DNA of 64,000 bases from JADLBR01 sp964651705 (GTDB lineage: Bacteria > Verrucomicrobiota > Verrucomicrobiia > JADLBR01): NCBI GenBank assembly GCA_964651705.1, contig CAZYWZ010000010.1:1-64000 (forward strand), given 5' to 3'. The notes under the pieces are model-generated. The model did no database searches, had not been told where the DNA came from, and saw nothing but the letters and a program-made list of their open reading frames with translations. Below, one piece after another: positions 1-8,622 of the stretch; positions within the stretch are counted from its first letter, which is position 1, and each line of letters opens with the position of its first letter. The translations under genes and the position numbers were made by a program.

Positions 1-68
1 TCGCACCAACACCGAATTTTGCTTCATGAGTGTCAATCTACAGCCGGACGGGACAGCCTATTCCCCCC

Positions 69-92
69 CGAAGGGCGAAGGCCCTTCGCTAC
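69..92 (-). repeat. GTAG-foot hairpin (REP-like), single unit
   Basis: Read on the minus strand, a GTAG foot (CTAC at 89-92) is followed by an 8-bp stem, CGAAGGGC / GCCCTTCG, around a 4-base loop. It has the same architecture as the other GTAG hairpins of the window but a different stem sequence. It lies about 80 bases past the stop of the first gene. It could help end transcription, but no T-run follows it. Confidence 0.6.
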
Positions 93-173
93 TAGAGGGT
101 CGCGCCGTATTTCGAGCCAACACGTCCCGTTCGCCGTCGCTCGGCAGTTCCGCGGCATCATCGGCTGTCCCGT

Positions 174-1613
174 TCATTGCGCGACCCGGGGCAACGCGGC
201 GATCTGGACGGGTGCCGCACCCATCCTCACGCGCTGGCCAACGGCGCACTTCTCGACGATGCTCCCGGCCATCGCCCCCAGCGATTTTGCCAAGCGCGCG
301 TCATCGGGATAGAGCTCCGCCAGCGCCAGGAGTTCGGGCAAAGCCTCGACCGTGATTCCCATGGCATCAAATTCGTCCAGCAGCGCCCGGATCGCGGGCC
401 TTGCGACCGCATCGATCTCGTCCCGCTCCGCCGGTGCGGCGATCCCGCCGAGGTCCGCGATCGCGCGCAGGATGATGACATGATACACCGTCCGCGCGTT
501 GTGCGGATCCATCCACCTGCCGTTGGGCGCCTGGCCCGGCGCGACGCCGACGCGGAACTTCTGCCAAGCGCCATCGCGGCACTTCGCCTCGCCCGTGACG
601 CGGAACGCGCGCGCCAGCAGGGACACGGAGAACGCGTTGTAATTGAAATTGGCACAGCAGGGCTGGACCAGCGCCCACTCCGCCGCACGGAGTCCCGCGG
701 CCCTCCAGTCCGCGTTGCCATATGATTCCCCGGCGAGCAGCAGCGCAACGCCACACAGACCCGTGTCGAATTGCGTTCCCCCACTTGGCTCGACCGACAG
801 AATCCAACCGTCGCGGGCCTCCGCCTGCCCGGCATCGACCCGCTTCTGGATCATGTCGCCAAAGCGGATGTTCTTGCCGCGCAAATCCGGGAACGGAAAA
901 TGGCCCGCCGGTTGCTGCAGGGACAAGAGGATCGTCGCCAGGCCACGGGCAAGCCCATCGATCTCACCCAGGGCATCGGGCCGCCGTTTTGCCACGAAGG
1001 GCCGGATGCCCACCATGGCCGCCAGCATGTCGGCGTAGACCCGCACCATCTGGTCGGGCAGCGGCTTCCCCGCTGCCATCTGGAGAATGGCGGAACCCCT
1101 GCTCTGGAGCGCATCCAAGAAAAGATCCGCCGCCTCGGCCTCGGTCATGCGGAGAGGTTCGGCGGCGCGGCCCGGCCGGCGGCCATCCGGGACCCCCGCC
1201 TGATCGCCGAGCAACTCGAGCATCTCGGCGGTGACCCCGCGCACGGCCCGGGGATCGCCCGAGCGCATCGCGGCATCCAGCCTCGGCCCGATGGCCCTGA
1301 GTCCCTCTTCCATCTCGCGCGTGGGCCGGAACAGGGGTTGCCCCGCCATCGACCAGCCACCCGGATCGATGCCCGCCGACCGCTCCACTTCCCTTAACCG
1401 CGCATCAGCATCCTTGGGCAACCCGCCGCGAAACTCCCGCCCCAACCGTTCCACCGACTCGACGAGGGCACGGTTGTTTCGCTCGCGGGCCATCTGCATC
1501 GCCACCCGGAGGCGACCCGATGCGTCGGCCGGGGTGATATCCGCGCCCAGCGCCACGGCGCACGCCGCCATCCCTCCGGCGATTCCGGCAAGGACGCATG
1601 GCGTCGCGCTCAT
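174..1613 (-). CDS. Secreted alpha-helical protein of unknown function
   Basis: 479 residues. The ATG at 1613 is chosen because it begins a signal peptide (MSATPCVLAGIAGGMAACAV) and lies 13 bases after the upstream gene; the frame is open further upstream only because it overlaps that gene. The mature protein is helical and rich in Ala and Arg. Its C-terminal half has short aromatic motifs (DPHNARTVYHVIILRAIADL, CCANFNYNAF) of the kind seen in alpha/alpha-toroid proteins such as polysaccharide lyase or terpenoid-cyclase folds. I do not recognise the family. It is probably co-transcribed with the FAD oxidoreductase upstream, so the two may act on the same extracytoplasmic substrate; that is inference. 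Confidence 0.75.
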   Translation of the reverse strand: MSATPCVLAGIAGGMAACAVALGADITPADASGRLRVAMQMARERNNRALVESVERLGREFRGGLPKDADARLREVERSAGIDPGGWSMAGQPLFRPTREMEEGLRAIGPRLDAAMRSGDPRAVRGVTAEMLELLGDQAGVPDGRRPGRAAEPLRMTEAEAADLFLDALQSRGSAILQMAAGKPLPDQMVRVYADMLAAMVGIRPFVAKRRPDALGEIDGLARGLATILLSLQQPAGHFPFPDLRGKNIRFGDMIQKRVDAGQAEARDGWILSVEPSGGTQFDTGLCGVALLLAGESYGNADWRAAGLRAAEWALVQPCCANFNYNAFSVSLLARAFRVTGEAKCRDGAWQKFRVGVAPGQAPNGRWMDPHNARTVYHVIILRAIADLGGIAAPAERDEIDAVARPAIRALLDEFDAMGITVEALPELLALAELYPDDARLAKSLGAMAGSIVEKCAVGQRVRMGAAPVQIAALPRVAQ

Positions 1614-1626
1614 GCGGCGGACGGTC

Positions 1627-4029
1627 TCATTGTTCGATCGGCTGCACCGCGTGCAGGGACGAGATCTGCCCCGGGTCTTGTCGCCATTGCCAGACCAAAC
1701 GACCCGCGGGATCGTATTGGAGCAATTGGACACCCTTGGCGCCGTTGCCGGGACCGTGGCCCTGCCAGTTGGTCAACAGGATAGCCCCCGAGGGAAGAAG
1801 TCGAAAGCCCGCGTAAAAATTCGGCGCGACCTCCGCGGGACCCGTGATGCGGCGGAGCATCTTGCCGTCCCGGTCGATCTGGACCAGCGCCGCATCGTAA
1901 CCCGTTGTCGCCCACGCCGTGCCGTCTGGCGCCCTCCGGGCCTCGTAAATCCCGCAGCGCTTGCCCTCCACCTTCGCGCTCCAGACCACTTTGCCCGCAT
2001 CATCGGCCTCGACAACCGAGTCCACGTCACCGTAGAGCCATGTGCCCAGAGGCGTGCGGTTGAGCACCCGGAACACAGGCCTCTCGAGCCGGATCGCCGC
2101 GGCCTCGGACCCGTCGGCCGCCACGCGGCGCACCGTGTCACCGCACGCGAGCGCCGTTGAGCCATCCTCCAGTCGAATGGCTGACGTCACCTTCGAAAAT
2201 CCATCGACCCTGCGGATGACCCCGCCGTCGCCCAATCGGATCTCCAAGAAGCCGTCCCCGGTGCTGCACAGCACGGAACCACCATCCAACAGCTGCAGCG
2301 TTCGGTGATTCGCCGGCATCCCCACGACCCAGTCCGGGGCCTCGCCCGGCCGAATCCTCATGATCGTCTTGTTGCCCTCGTCGGCCAGGAGCAGGCACTT
2401 GGGAGGGACAGCGGCCTCGCGGTCCGCGCCAGATCGTGGTGTGACCCCGGCCGCCGATGCCGCCTCGCCCGCGCGCCCACCCTCATCCGCCAGATGCGCA
2501 CGCAATGCCGCGGGCATCGGATGCTCCAGCTGCACGTGCTGCTCGCGCAGCGCCTCGCGCAGTCGCCCCGCGGGCACATCGGGCAGATCCATCTGCGCTT
2601 CCTTCGCGATAGCGACGGCGGTGCCCGCGGCCTGGCCGAGCTGCATCATCGTCCGGGAGAGCCGGCAGCTCGAGGCCGCCAGGGAGCTGAAGCTCGCCGC
2701 GCGGCAGGCGACGAGCAGATTGCGGCGGCCTTTTGGGATCAGGCATCGGTAAGGCACGCCGTAGGGCTCATCGAGTTCGCCGATCCCGCGGCCATGGCCA
2801 CCGTGCGTGTCCATCGGATGATCCACGATGCAGACGATGTCGGGGTGCCTCTGCCCGCTCAGCCCGGCCACCAGATCGTGCTCCGTCAAGACATACTCTC
2901 CCGCGATCCGCCGCGACTCCCGGATCCCCAAGGCCGGGGCCACCCAGCTCACGCGGAACTTCTGGAATTCTGAAAAATTGGATTGCAGGTGATGCCAGTG
3001 GGCCCTGATCCTGCGGCCGCACCCTTCCATGGCATCCGGGTAGCCCCGCCGCAAAAACTCCACCCCATCCATCGTGGGCAACATGTTGACGTTCAGGTCG
3101 CCATTCGGATAGTGGTTGATGTGGGCCGACGGGAACCGCGCCGCCCACCAGCAGCGATTCGTGATCCCCGCCGGGAGAGGCTCCACGGCGGGATCGGGCA
3201 CAGGGGTGGCACGATAGATCAGGCTGACCCCGTTCACGCGAGACGTCGCCTTATCCGGGGCACAAGATTCGCCAAAAGCCCCGCGCGATTCCTGCCCCTC
3301 CATCTTATCGCATCCTACCGCCAAGCAGACGACGCCGTCGCCGCTAGCGTCCACAAAGTAATCGGCCCGCAACCGACGACCATCCGCGAGTTTCACCGAA
3401 TGGACGTACTGTTCATCCCCGTCCGCGCCCACGCACAGCGCATTGAGCAGCACGCGGCAGCGACCGGTTTCCGCCAGCATCTCCCGCATGGTTCCGGCCA
3501 TGGCGTCTGGCTCGAAGGGGATCCCGTGCCACAGCTCGCGGACGCGGGCGGCATCGTCGCGCATGCCCTTCGTCCCATGACGCTGGAGGGTGTCGAGGTA
3601 CCGGCGCGACGGATCGATGACCGCCTCGCCGCCGGGATAGCGGTATGGCTCGCGCGCCGGGTCGAACCAGAGCGCGTGCCTGCCAAACGAATAGACCCCG
3701 ACGGCGCCCGGCTTCCGCTTCAGCCGAAGATACAGGTCGAACGGGATTCCCGTCCCCCCGGCCCCCATCTCCCAGCAGTTGACCCCGCCGCCCACGGAAT
3801 TTCCACCGAGGCGATCAGCCCGTTCCACGAGCACGACATCCACGCCCAGCCGCGCCGCGGCCAGCGCGGCACCGAACCCACCGCTCCCCCCGCCGATCAC
3901 CGCCAGCTCGCAACGGATCTCAGGCCGGGCGGGGACACCTGCGGCCTCGGCCCTCGCCATCAGATTCACACCGAGAGCCGAGGCCAGCACCCCTAGACGA
4001 AGGCCGAAGAGCCGCGCGAATGACATCAT
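1627..4029 (-). CDS. Secreted FAD-dependent oxidoreductase fused to a C-terminal beta-propeller
   Basis: 800 residues from the ATG at 4029 (ATGATG; 4026 is equally possible), which opens a signal-like segment. Residues about 40-540 are an FAD_oxidored-type flavoprotein: the dinucleotide motif IGGGSGGFGAALAAARLG, then RLGGNSVGGGVNCWEMG, and late FAD-contact motifs (SSCRLSRTMMQLGQAAGTA). Residues about 540-800 form repeated short blades (LLDGGSVLCSTGDGFLEIRL; VVEADDAGKVVWSAKVEG; VQIDRDGKMLRRITG), as in NHL/PQQ-like propellers. The flavin half is of a type common in PVC bacteria and usually of unproven substrate. The propeller fusion is less usual: separate propeller proteins of this sort often accompany such oxidoreductases. 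It is followed 13 bases later by the 479-residue gene, so the two probably form an operon. Confidence 0.85.
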   Translation of the reverse strand: MMSFARLFGLRLGVLASALGVNLMARAEAAGVPARPEIRCELAVIGGGSGGFGAALAAARLGVDVVLVERADRLGGNSVGGGVNCWEMGAGGTGIPFDLYLRLKRKPGAVGVYSFGRHALWFDPAREPYRYPGGEAVIDPSRRYLDTLQRHGTKGMRDDAARVRELWHGIPFEPDAMAGTMREMLAETGRCRVLLNALCVGADGDEQYVHSVKLADGRRLRADYFVDASGDGVVCLAVGCDKMEGQESRGAFGESCAPDKATSRVNGVSLIYRATPVPDPAVEPLPAGITNRCWWAARFPSAHINHYPNGDLNVNMLPTMDGVEFLRRGYPDAMEGCGRRIRAHWHHLQSNFSEFQKFRVSWVAPALGIRESRRIAGEYVLTEHDLVAGLSGQRHPDIVCIVDHPMDTHGGHGRGIGELDEPYGVPYRCLIPKGRRNLLVACRAASFSSLAASSCRLSRTMMQLGQAAGTAVAIAKEAQMDLPDVPAGRLREALREQHVQLEHPMPAALRAHLADEGGRAGEAASAAGVTPRSGADREAAVPPKCLLLADEGNKTIMRIRPGEAPDWVVGMPANHRTLQLLDGGSVLCSTGDGFLEIRLGDGGVIRRVDGFSKVTSAIRLEDGSTALACGDTVRRVAADGSEAAAIRLERPVFRVLNRTPLGTWLYGDVDSVVEADDAGKVVWSAKVEGKRCGIYEARRAPDGTAWATTGYDAALVQIDRDGKMLRRITGPAEVAPNFYAGFRLLPSGAILLTNWQGHGPGNGAKGVQLLQYDPAGRLVWQWRQDPGQISSLHAVQPIEQ

Positions 4030-4108
4030 ATCGAGATCCGCGCATTGTCGTAGCAGCCCATCCCCATGCAATCAAATTCCCTCGCCGACTGACTCGAAGA
4101 TTCGGGAC

Positions 4109-4178
4109 GTAGCCACGGTCGTTAGACCGTGGGCGCGCCGGCCGAGCGCCCGGGCCCATCTGTTACCAGATGGGCTAC
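4109..4178. repeat. Inverted pair of GTAG-foot hairpins (BIME-like)
   Basis: Plus-strand unit: GTAG at 4109-4112, then stem CCACGGTC / GACCGTGG with loop gtta. Minus-strand unit: CTAC at 4175-4178 and stem CCCATCTG / CAGATGGG. The two units face each other across a GC-rich spacer. A flank GACTGACTCGAAGATT at 4087-4102 resembles the flanks of the elements at 6.9 and 59 kb. The TAG stop of the halogenase-like gene (4175-4177) is part of the right-hand foot. Confidence 0.75.
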
Positions 4179-5524
4179 GTTTTCCGCACCGATGGTGCCG
4201 TGCTCTGGGCCACCGTGCCGCCCGACGCAGAAACAGGCGCCCCCACGCATGGCGCTCCCACCGGCAAGTCTTCCGGCAACGGCACAAACTGCCGGATCTT
4301 CTCCCAGAGGCCCGAAAAATCCTTGTCCACATCACCCGAGAGGCAATCGGTGATCTCCCCTGCCGCCTCGGGATGGGCGTCGATGACTCGCTTGAAAGAG
4401 AAGTCCGGGCTGTAAAAGGCGTACACGAGCTTCCGCATGTTCTCGATGCCTCGGCGCATCCCGGCGGCATAGCCGGCGAAGCGCGATGCGGAGAAGTCGC
4501 CATCGACGATGGCCCGGTGGACTTCGTCCCCGGCCATGACGCCGCTCTTGAGCGCCAGCATCAGGCCGCTGCTGAACACGGGGTCCAGGAACGCGAAGGC
4601 GTCGCCCACCAGCAGCAGGCCTTCGCAGCCGCAGTGGCGCGCGTGGTGCGTGTACTCGTTAACGATGTAGTATGGCCCCTCGGGTTCCCCGACCGAGAGG
4701 TGGTCCTTGATCCACGCGTTCTGTTCGATCTCGCGCCTGAAAATCCGCTCTGGCTCGCGGACGCCATCGCGGCTGAGGTATTTGCCCTCGGCCACGACGC
4801 CGACGCTGACCCTGTCATCGTGCAGGGGGATGTGCCAGAACCAGCCCTTTTCGGGGATCAGCGCCACGGTCGTCTGGCCCTCGTCGATACCCGACTCGCG
4901 CTTCGATCCCCTATAGTAGGTCCAGACCGCCACCTTGTTGAGGAACGGGTCGCGCATCCGCCACCCATTGCGGACGGAACCGAACGCCTCCTTCCCGGTG
5001 CAATCCAGCGTGATCGGAGCCCGGAACTCTGCGGTCTCCCCCGACCGCGTTTGGGCGCGGACGCCCACGACCCGATCACCCTCGCGCAACAATTCCTTGA
5101 CGCATGTCTCCTCGAGGACCTCCGCCCCCCTCTCGCGGGCATTCTCCAGCAGCAGCTGGTCGAACTCGCTGCGGAGAACCTGCCAGGTCTGCGCCACGGT
5201 GCCGCGGTCATAGCGGGAAAAGAAATAGAACGGCTGGCTCGCCTCGCCCTTCGGCGAGATGAACACCACGCTATATTTCTTCTGGAAGGCGGAGTCCGCC
5301 AGCTTCGGGATCATCCCGAGGCGGAGGAGGGGGTAATACGTGAAAGGGATCAGGGATTCGCCGACGTGGTAGCGGGGGAATTTTTCCCGCTCCAGCACCA
5401 GCACGCGGTGGCCGTGCTCGGCAAGGATTGCCGCGACCGAGGTCCCGGCGGGTCCGGCGCCGATAACGACCGCGTCATAATTGTCGCTCGTGCCCATACC
5501 AAACTCGCGCGTACCATAGCCCAT
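4175..5524 (-). CDS. Flavin-dependent halogenase-like monooxygenase/oxidoreductase
   Basis: 449 residues from the ATG at 5524, which has AGGGG six bases ahead; an in-frame ATG at 5497 (440 residues) lacks a clear ribosome site but begins nearer the FAD motif. It has the N-terminal motif DAVVIGAGPAGTSVAAILAE, then EKFPRYHVGESLIP (Lys48 at the place of the halogenase lysine), then GWFWHIPL, which fits the WxWxIP signature of flavin-dependent halogenases, and the late FAD motif VGDAFAFLDPVFSSGL. Related geranylgeranyl-reductase-type flavoproteins share the first and last motifs but not usually WxWxIP. A flavin reductase partner would be needed and none is in the window. It is divergent from the PQQ-like propeller gene, with about 60 bases between starts. 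Its TAG stop lies in a repeat foot. Confidence 0.75.
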   Translation of the reverse strand: MGYGTREFGMGTSDNYDAVVIGAGPAGTSVAAILAEHGHRVLVLEREKFPRYHVGESLIPFTYYPLLRLGMIPKLADSAFQKKYSVVFISPKGEASQPFYFFSRYDRGTVAQTWQVLRSEFDQLLLENARERGAEVLEETCVKELLREGDRVVGVRAQTRSGETAEFRAPITLDCTGKEAFGSVRNGWRMRDPFLNKVAVWTYYRGSKRESGIDEGQTTVALIPEKGWFWHIPLHDDRVSVGVVAEGKYLSRDGVREPERIFRREIEQNAWIKDHLSVGEPEGPYYIVNEYTHHARHCGCEGLLLVGDAFAFLDPVFSSGLMLALKSGVMAGDEVHRAIVDGDFSASRFAGYAAGMRRGIENMRKLVYAFYSPDFSFKRVIDAHPEAAGEITDCLSGDVDKDFSGLWEKIRQFVPLPEDLPVGAPCVGAPVSASGGTVAQSTAPSVRKT

Positions 5525-5584
5525 CCCCCGCCCCTGTCTAATGGGATCTCGCAAAAGCGCCAAACCGCGCCACCTTTCGACCGC

Positions 5585-6931
5585 ATGCAACCGTTCGCTC
5601 GCCCAATCGCACTGCTCGTGGCCATCTCCCCCCACCTTATCCCAAATGGCGCATCGGCCGACGACTGGCCGCAGTGGCTGGGCCCAAGCCGCGACGGCGT
5701 CTGGCGCGAGGACGGCATCATCGAGCACTTTCCTCCGGGCGGCCCGGAGGTCCTCTGGCGGACACCGATCGGCGCGGGATATTCGGGACCGTCGGTGTCC
5801 GCGGGACGCGTCTACGTCATGGACCGGGTCCCCGATGGCGAACCGCCATCCGGCCAGGCGACCAAGCGCCGCCCCCCGAATGGCAAGGAACGCGTGCTGT
5901 GCCTCGATGCGTCGGATGGCCGGATCCTCTGGGAGCACGCCTACGAACGCGCGTACGGGATCGCCTATTCCTCTGGCCCGCGGGTCACGCCCACCGTGGA
6001 TGCCGATCGCGTCTACGCGCTCGGGGCCGAGGGCGACCTCCTCTGTCTCGACGCGGCATCGGGCCGCGTCATCTGGCGCCGCGATCTCCAGGCCGACTAC
6101 GGTTTCAAGACCCCCATCTGGGGATTCGCGAGTCACCCCCTCGTCGATGGGGAGAATCTGATCTGCCTCGTCGGGGGCGAGGGCAGCGTCGCGGTCGCCT
6201 TCGACAAGCGATCCGGCAAAGAGATCTGGCGCGCCCTGTCCGCGAAGGAACCCGGCTACTGCCCGCCCACGATGATCGAGGCCGCCGGGAAAAAGCAACT
6301 CATCCTCTGGCACCCCGAGGCCCTCAATTCCCTGGACCCCTCGACGGGCGCCGTCCATTGGAGCGAAGCCTTCGCCTGCCGCGCCGGAATGTCCATCGCG
6401 CAACCGCGCCAGTTGGGCGACCTCCTCTTCGTGTCCACGTTCTACAACGGCCCGCTCATGATGCGCCTCGCCCCGGACCGTCCCGCGGCCTCGGTCGCGT
6501 GGCGCGGGACCAGCCAGAACGAGCGCCAGACCGATCGCCTACACGCCGTCATGTGCACCCCCTTCCTCGAGGATGGACACATCTACGGCGTGTGCAGCTA
6601 TGGCCAACTCCGCTGCCTCCGCGCCGACACCGGCGAACGGCTCTGGTCCACCCTCGCCGCCACCACCCGCGACGGTCAAGAAACCCGCTGGGCCAATGCC
6701 TTCCTGGTCAAACACCGAGACCGCTTCTTCCTCCCCAACGAATTGGGCGAACTCATCATCGCCCGGCTCACGCCCGCCGGCTACGACGAGATCGGCCGGG
6801 CGCAACTCCTCGAACCCACCAACCCGGATCCCCGCCGCACCGTCGTCTGGTCCCACCCCGCCTTCGCCAACCGCCGCATCTACGCCCGCAACGACCGCGA
6901 GATCCTCTGCGCGTCGCTGGCCAAAGACTGA
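5585..6931 (+). CDS. Secreted PQQ-like beta-propeller repeat protein
   Basis: 448 residues. The ATG at 5585 is chosen because it begins a signal peptide (MQPFARPIALLVAISPHLIP, cleavage near ASADDW) followed at once by the family opening WPQWLGPSRDGVW. Blade repeats with the PQQ-type core follow: LDASDGRILWEHAY, LDAASGRVIWRRDL, FDKRSGKEIWRAL, LDPSTGAVHWSEAF, RADTGERLWSTL. Such proteins are extracytoplasmic and abundant in PVC bacteria. Most lack proven PQQ and may be scaffolds. The frame is open far upstream only as the antisense of the neighbouring flavoprotein. The TGA stop falls inside the flank GACTGACTCGAAAATT of the repeat element that follows. Confidence 0.9.
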   Translation: MQPFARPIALLVAISPHLIPNGASADDWPQWLGPSRDGVWREDGIIEHFPPGGPEVLWRTPIGAGYSGPSVSAGRVYVMDRVPDGEPPSGQATKRRPPNGKERVLCLDASDGRILWEHAYERAYGIAYSSGPRVTPTVDADRVYALGAEGDLLCLDAASGRVIWRRDLQADYGFKTPIWGFASHPLVDGENLICLVGGEGSVAVAFDKRSGKEIWRALSAKEPGYCPPTMIEAAGKKQLILWHPEALNSLDPSTGAVHWSEAFACRAGMSIAQPRQLGDLLFVSTFYNGPLMMRLAPDRPAASVAWRGTSQNERQTDRLHAVMCTPFLEDGHIYGVCSYGQLRCLRADTGERLWSTLAATTRDGQETRWANAFLVKHRDRFFLPNELGELIIARLTPAGYDEIGRAQLLEPTNPDPRRTVVWSHPAFANRRIYARNDREILCASLAKD

Positions 6932-7070
6932 CTCGAAAATTGGGTCGCCATGTAGGCTGCGCCTTGGCGCACGCTGCCGAATCGAACGTCCGCGTGCGCC
7001 AAGGGCAGCCTACCATCTTCCACCCCGGTGGTGCCCCGCGCGCGGGGCACGGGATCTAGCTCGAAAATTC
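6926..7070 (+). repeat. 145-bp composite repeat, copy 1 (inverse copy at 59.1 kb)
   Basis: The left flank GACTGACTCGAAAATT (6926-6941) is followed by an inverted pair of GTAG hairpins (6952-7013, stem TGCGCC/GGCGCA next to the foot), a perfect 20-bp palindrome GTGCCCCGCGCGCGGGGCAC (7031-7050), and a second copy of the flank word CTCGAAAATT (7060-7069). The reverse complement of 59133-59276 matches in the same order, but the loop between its two GTAG arms is inverted. It fills most of the space between the propeller gene and the next AT-rich stretch. Confidence 0.85.
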
Positions 7071-7228
7071 GGCGTCCATCCGTGTGAGGCAGACATTCCT
7101 GTCTGCCCCCGGTCGCGCAGGGCCACCGACGCAAGCGACCTGCACGCCTCTGGCGGGGGAATGCCTGCGCCACCACAGCAGCTCCGCGCGAAATACTGCA
7201 GCGAAAGACCTCCGCCGTTTACCGCATT
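7071..7228. other. Non-coding spacer with a short hairpin
   Basis: No gene is supported here. A perfect 8-bp-arm hairpin, GGCAGACA ttcc TGTCTGCC, lies at 7088-7107 and resembles the other hairpin repeats but without a GTAG foot. A GGCGGGGGAATGCCTGCGCC stretch near 7152-7171 is a partial echo of the same design. Confidence 0.5.
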
Positions 7229-7270
7229 TCTACAACCTGTTTTGTTAAAATTAATATTGTGGGATTATCG
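7229..7270 (+). promoter_or_regulatory. AT-rich putative promoter ahead of the Gfo/Idh gene
   Basis: This is the only strongly AT-rich stretch in the neighbourhood. A TTGTTA at 7242-7247 could be a -35 box, with GATTAT at 7263-7268 a weak -10 after 15 bases. The match is imperfect, so the support is mainly the base composition and the position about 70 bases ahead of the start at 7339. Confidence 0.3.
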
Positions 7271-7338
7271 GCATGGCGCATCATGGCGGCCGATCGCCGC
7301 GGCGTGTGTGCCGGGGCGGGGCAAGGAGAGGAGCGACC

Positions 7339-8622
7339 ATGGCACGGACGATTGGCAGGAGGCAATTCTTGAAGGCGGCGGCGGCCACGACCGTCGCGGC
7401 GGGCGCGGCGCGAGCCCTGAGCGCCGCGAGCTACGCGCGGGTGAAGGGCGCCAACGAGCGGATCTCGATCGGCATCATCGGTTGCGGGGGTCGGGGCTCG
7501 GGGGCGCACATGCCGGGTATCCGCAAGCATCAGGAGTCGATGAATTTCGAGATCACGGCCCTCAGCGACCCCTACCGCCCGTCCCGCGAGAAGGCAAACG
7601 GTCTCGTGAAGGAGTGGTACGGGCGCGACGCAAGAGCCTTCTCATCGCACCGGGACGTCCTCGCGCTCAAGGATGTCGATGCCGTCATGATCGCCTCCCC
7701 CGATCATCTCCACGCGCGGCAACTCGAGGCGGCGGCCCGCGCGGGCAAGCACATCTACATCGAGAAGCCCATCGCCCGGAACATGGAGGAACTGGTCCGT
7801 TCGGTCGATGCGGTAAAGGAGGCGAACGTCATCGTGCAGGTCGGGACACAATTGCGCAGCGAGGCGTCGTACACCGGATGCCGCAAGCTGTACGGCACCG
7901 GGATTCTCGGCACGGTGGGCCGCGTCGAGCAGTGCCGCAACGGGGCCCAGCCCTTCTGGGTCAAGCGGCTGGCGGACGTCAAAAAGGAGGACCTCGATTG
8001 GGCGGAGTTTACGGGAGGCGCCACCGATCGCCCATTCGACCCGATGCTCTTTTCCGCATGGTATGGCTACCGGGAATTCTGCGACGGGCTGGTGCCGCAA
8101 TGGGGCAGCCATTTCATAGACCTCGTGCATTACATCACCGGGGTCACTTTCCCCACCTCCTGCGTCTGCCACGGCGGCACCTTCACCTACGTGGAGGAGG
8201 CCAAGTTCACCGTGGATGACCACGTCCAGTGCCTCTGGATCTACCCGTCGGCCCCGGGCCAGAAGGGCCATGGCTTCATGGTCAGCTATTCCACGAATTT
8301 CGGAAACAGCTCCGGCAACAGCTGGAAGATCTATGGTGACAAGGGCGTCCTCGACATGACGCTGGGCAACTCGCCGGTCCTCTCCGCCGACGGGGGCGCC
8401 AATCGCGACGGCTCGATCCGAGGCAAGAATCCCGTCGAGCCCATCGGGCGCCCCGACCACTTCCTCGACTGGCTCCAGTGCCTCCGCGAGGGACGCGAGC
8501 CGCACGCGCCCATCGGCGCCGGCTACCAGCACGCCGTGGCCTGCATCATGGCCGTCCAGTCCCGCGACACCGGTCGCCGCATGGTCTACGACCACGCCAG
8601 GCGGCAGGTCGCGGCTGGGTAG
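7339..8622 (+). CDS. TAT-exported Gfo/Idh/MocA family oxidoreductase
   Basis: 427 residues. The ATG at 7339 has AAGGAGAG at 7323-7330 as ribosome site. The twin-arginine signal GRRQFLKAAAA is followed by a small-residue stretch, so it is probably exported folded with cofactor. The Rossmann motif IGIIGCGGRGSG (about residue 51) binds NAD(P), and the family EKP motif lies at Glu142-Pro144 (YIEKPIARN). The C-terminal half is the usual alpha/beta substrate domain. Exported members are very common in PVC genomes; several homologues act on sugars by transient oxidation, often alongside 3-keto-disaccharide hydrolases such as the protein at 60.3 kb. The substrate is not readable from the sequence. 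Confidence 0.93.
   Translation: MARTIGRRQFLKAAAATTVAAGAARALSAASYARVKGANERISIGIIGCGGRGSGAHMPGIRKHQESMNFEITALSDPYRPSREKANGLVKEWYGRDARAFSSHRDVLALKDVDAVMIASPDHLHARQLEAAARAGKHIYIEKPIARNMEELVRSVDAVKEANVIVQVGTQLRSEASYTGCRKLYGTGILGTVGRVEQCRNGAQPFWVKRLADVKKEDLDWAEFTGGATDRPFDPMLFSAWYGYREFCDGLVPQWGSHFIDLVHYITGVTFPTSCVCHGGTFTYVEEAKFTVDDHVQCLWIYPSAPGQKGHGFMVSYSTNFGNSSGNSWKIYGDKGVLDMTLGNSPVLSADGGANRDGSIRGKNPVEPIGRPDHFLDWLQCLREGREPHAPIGAGYQHAVACIMAVQSRDTGRRMVYDHARRQVAAG

Noticed and set aside
3779..5584. Long plus-strand open frame running into the PQQ-like propeller gene
   Set aside because: It is the antisense of the two flavoproteins; the signal peptide and family opening begin at 5585.
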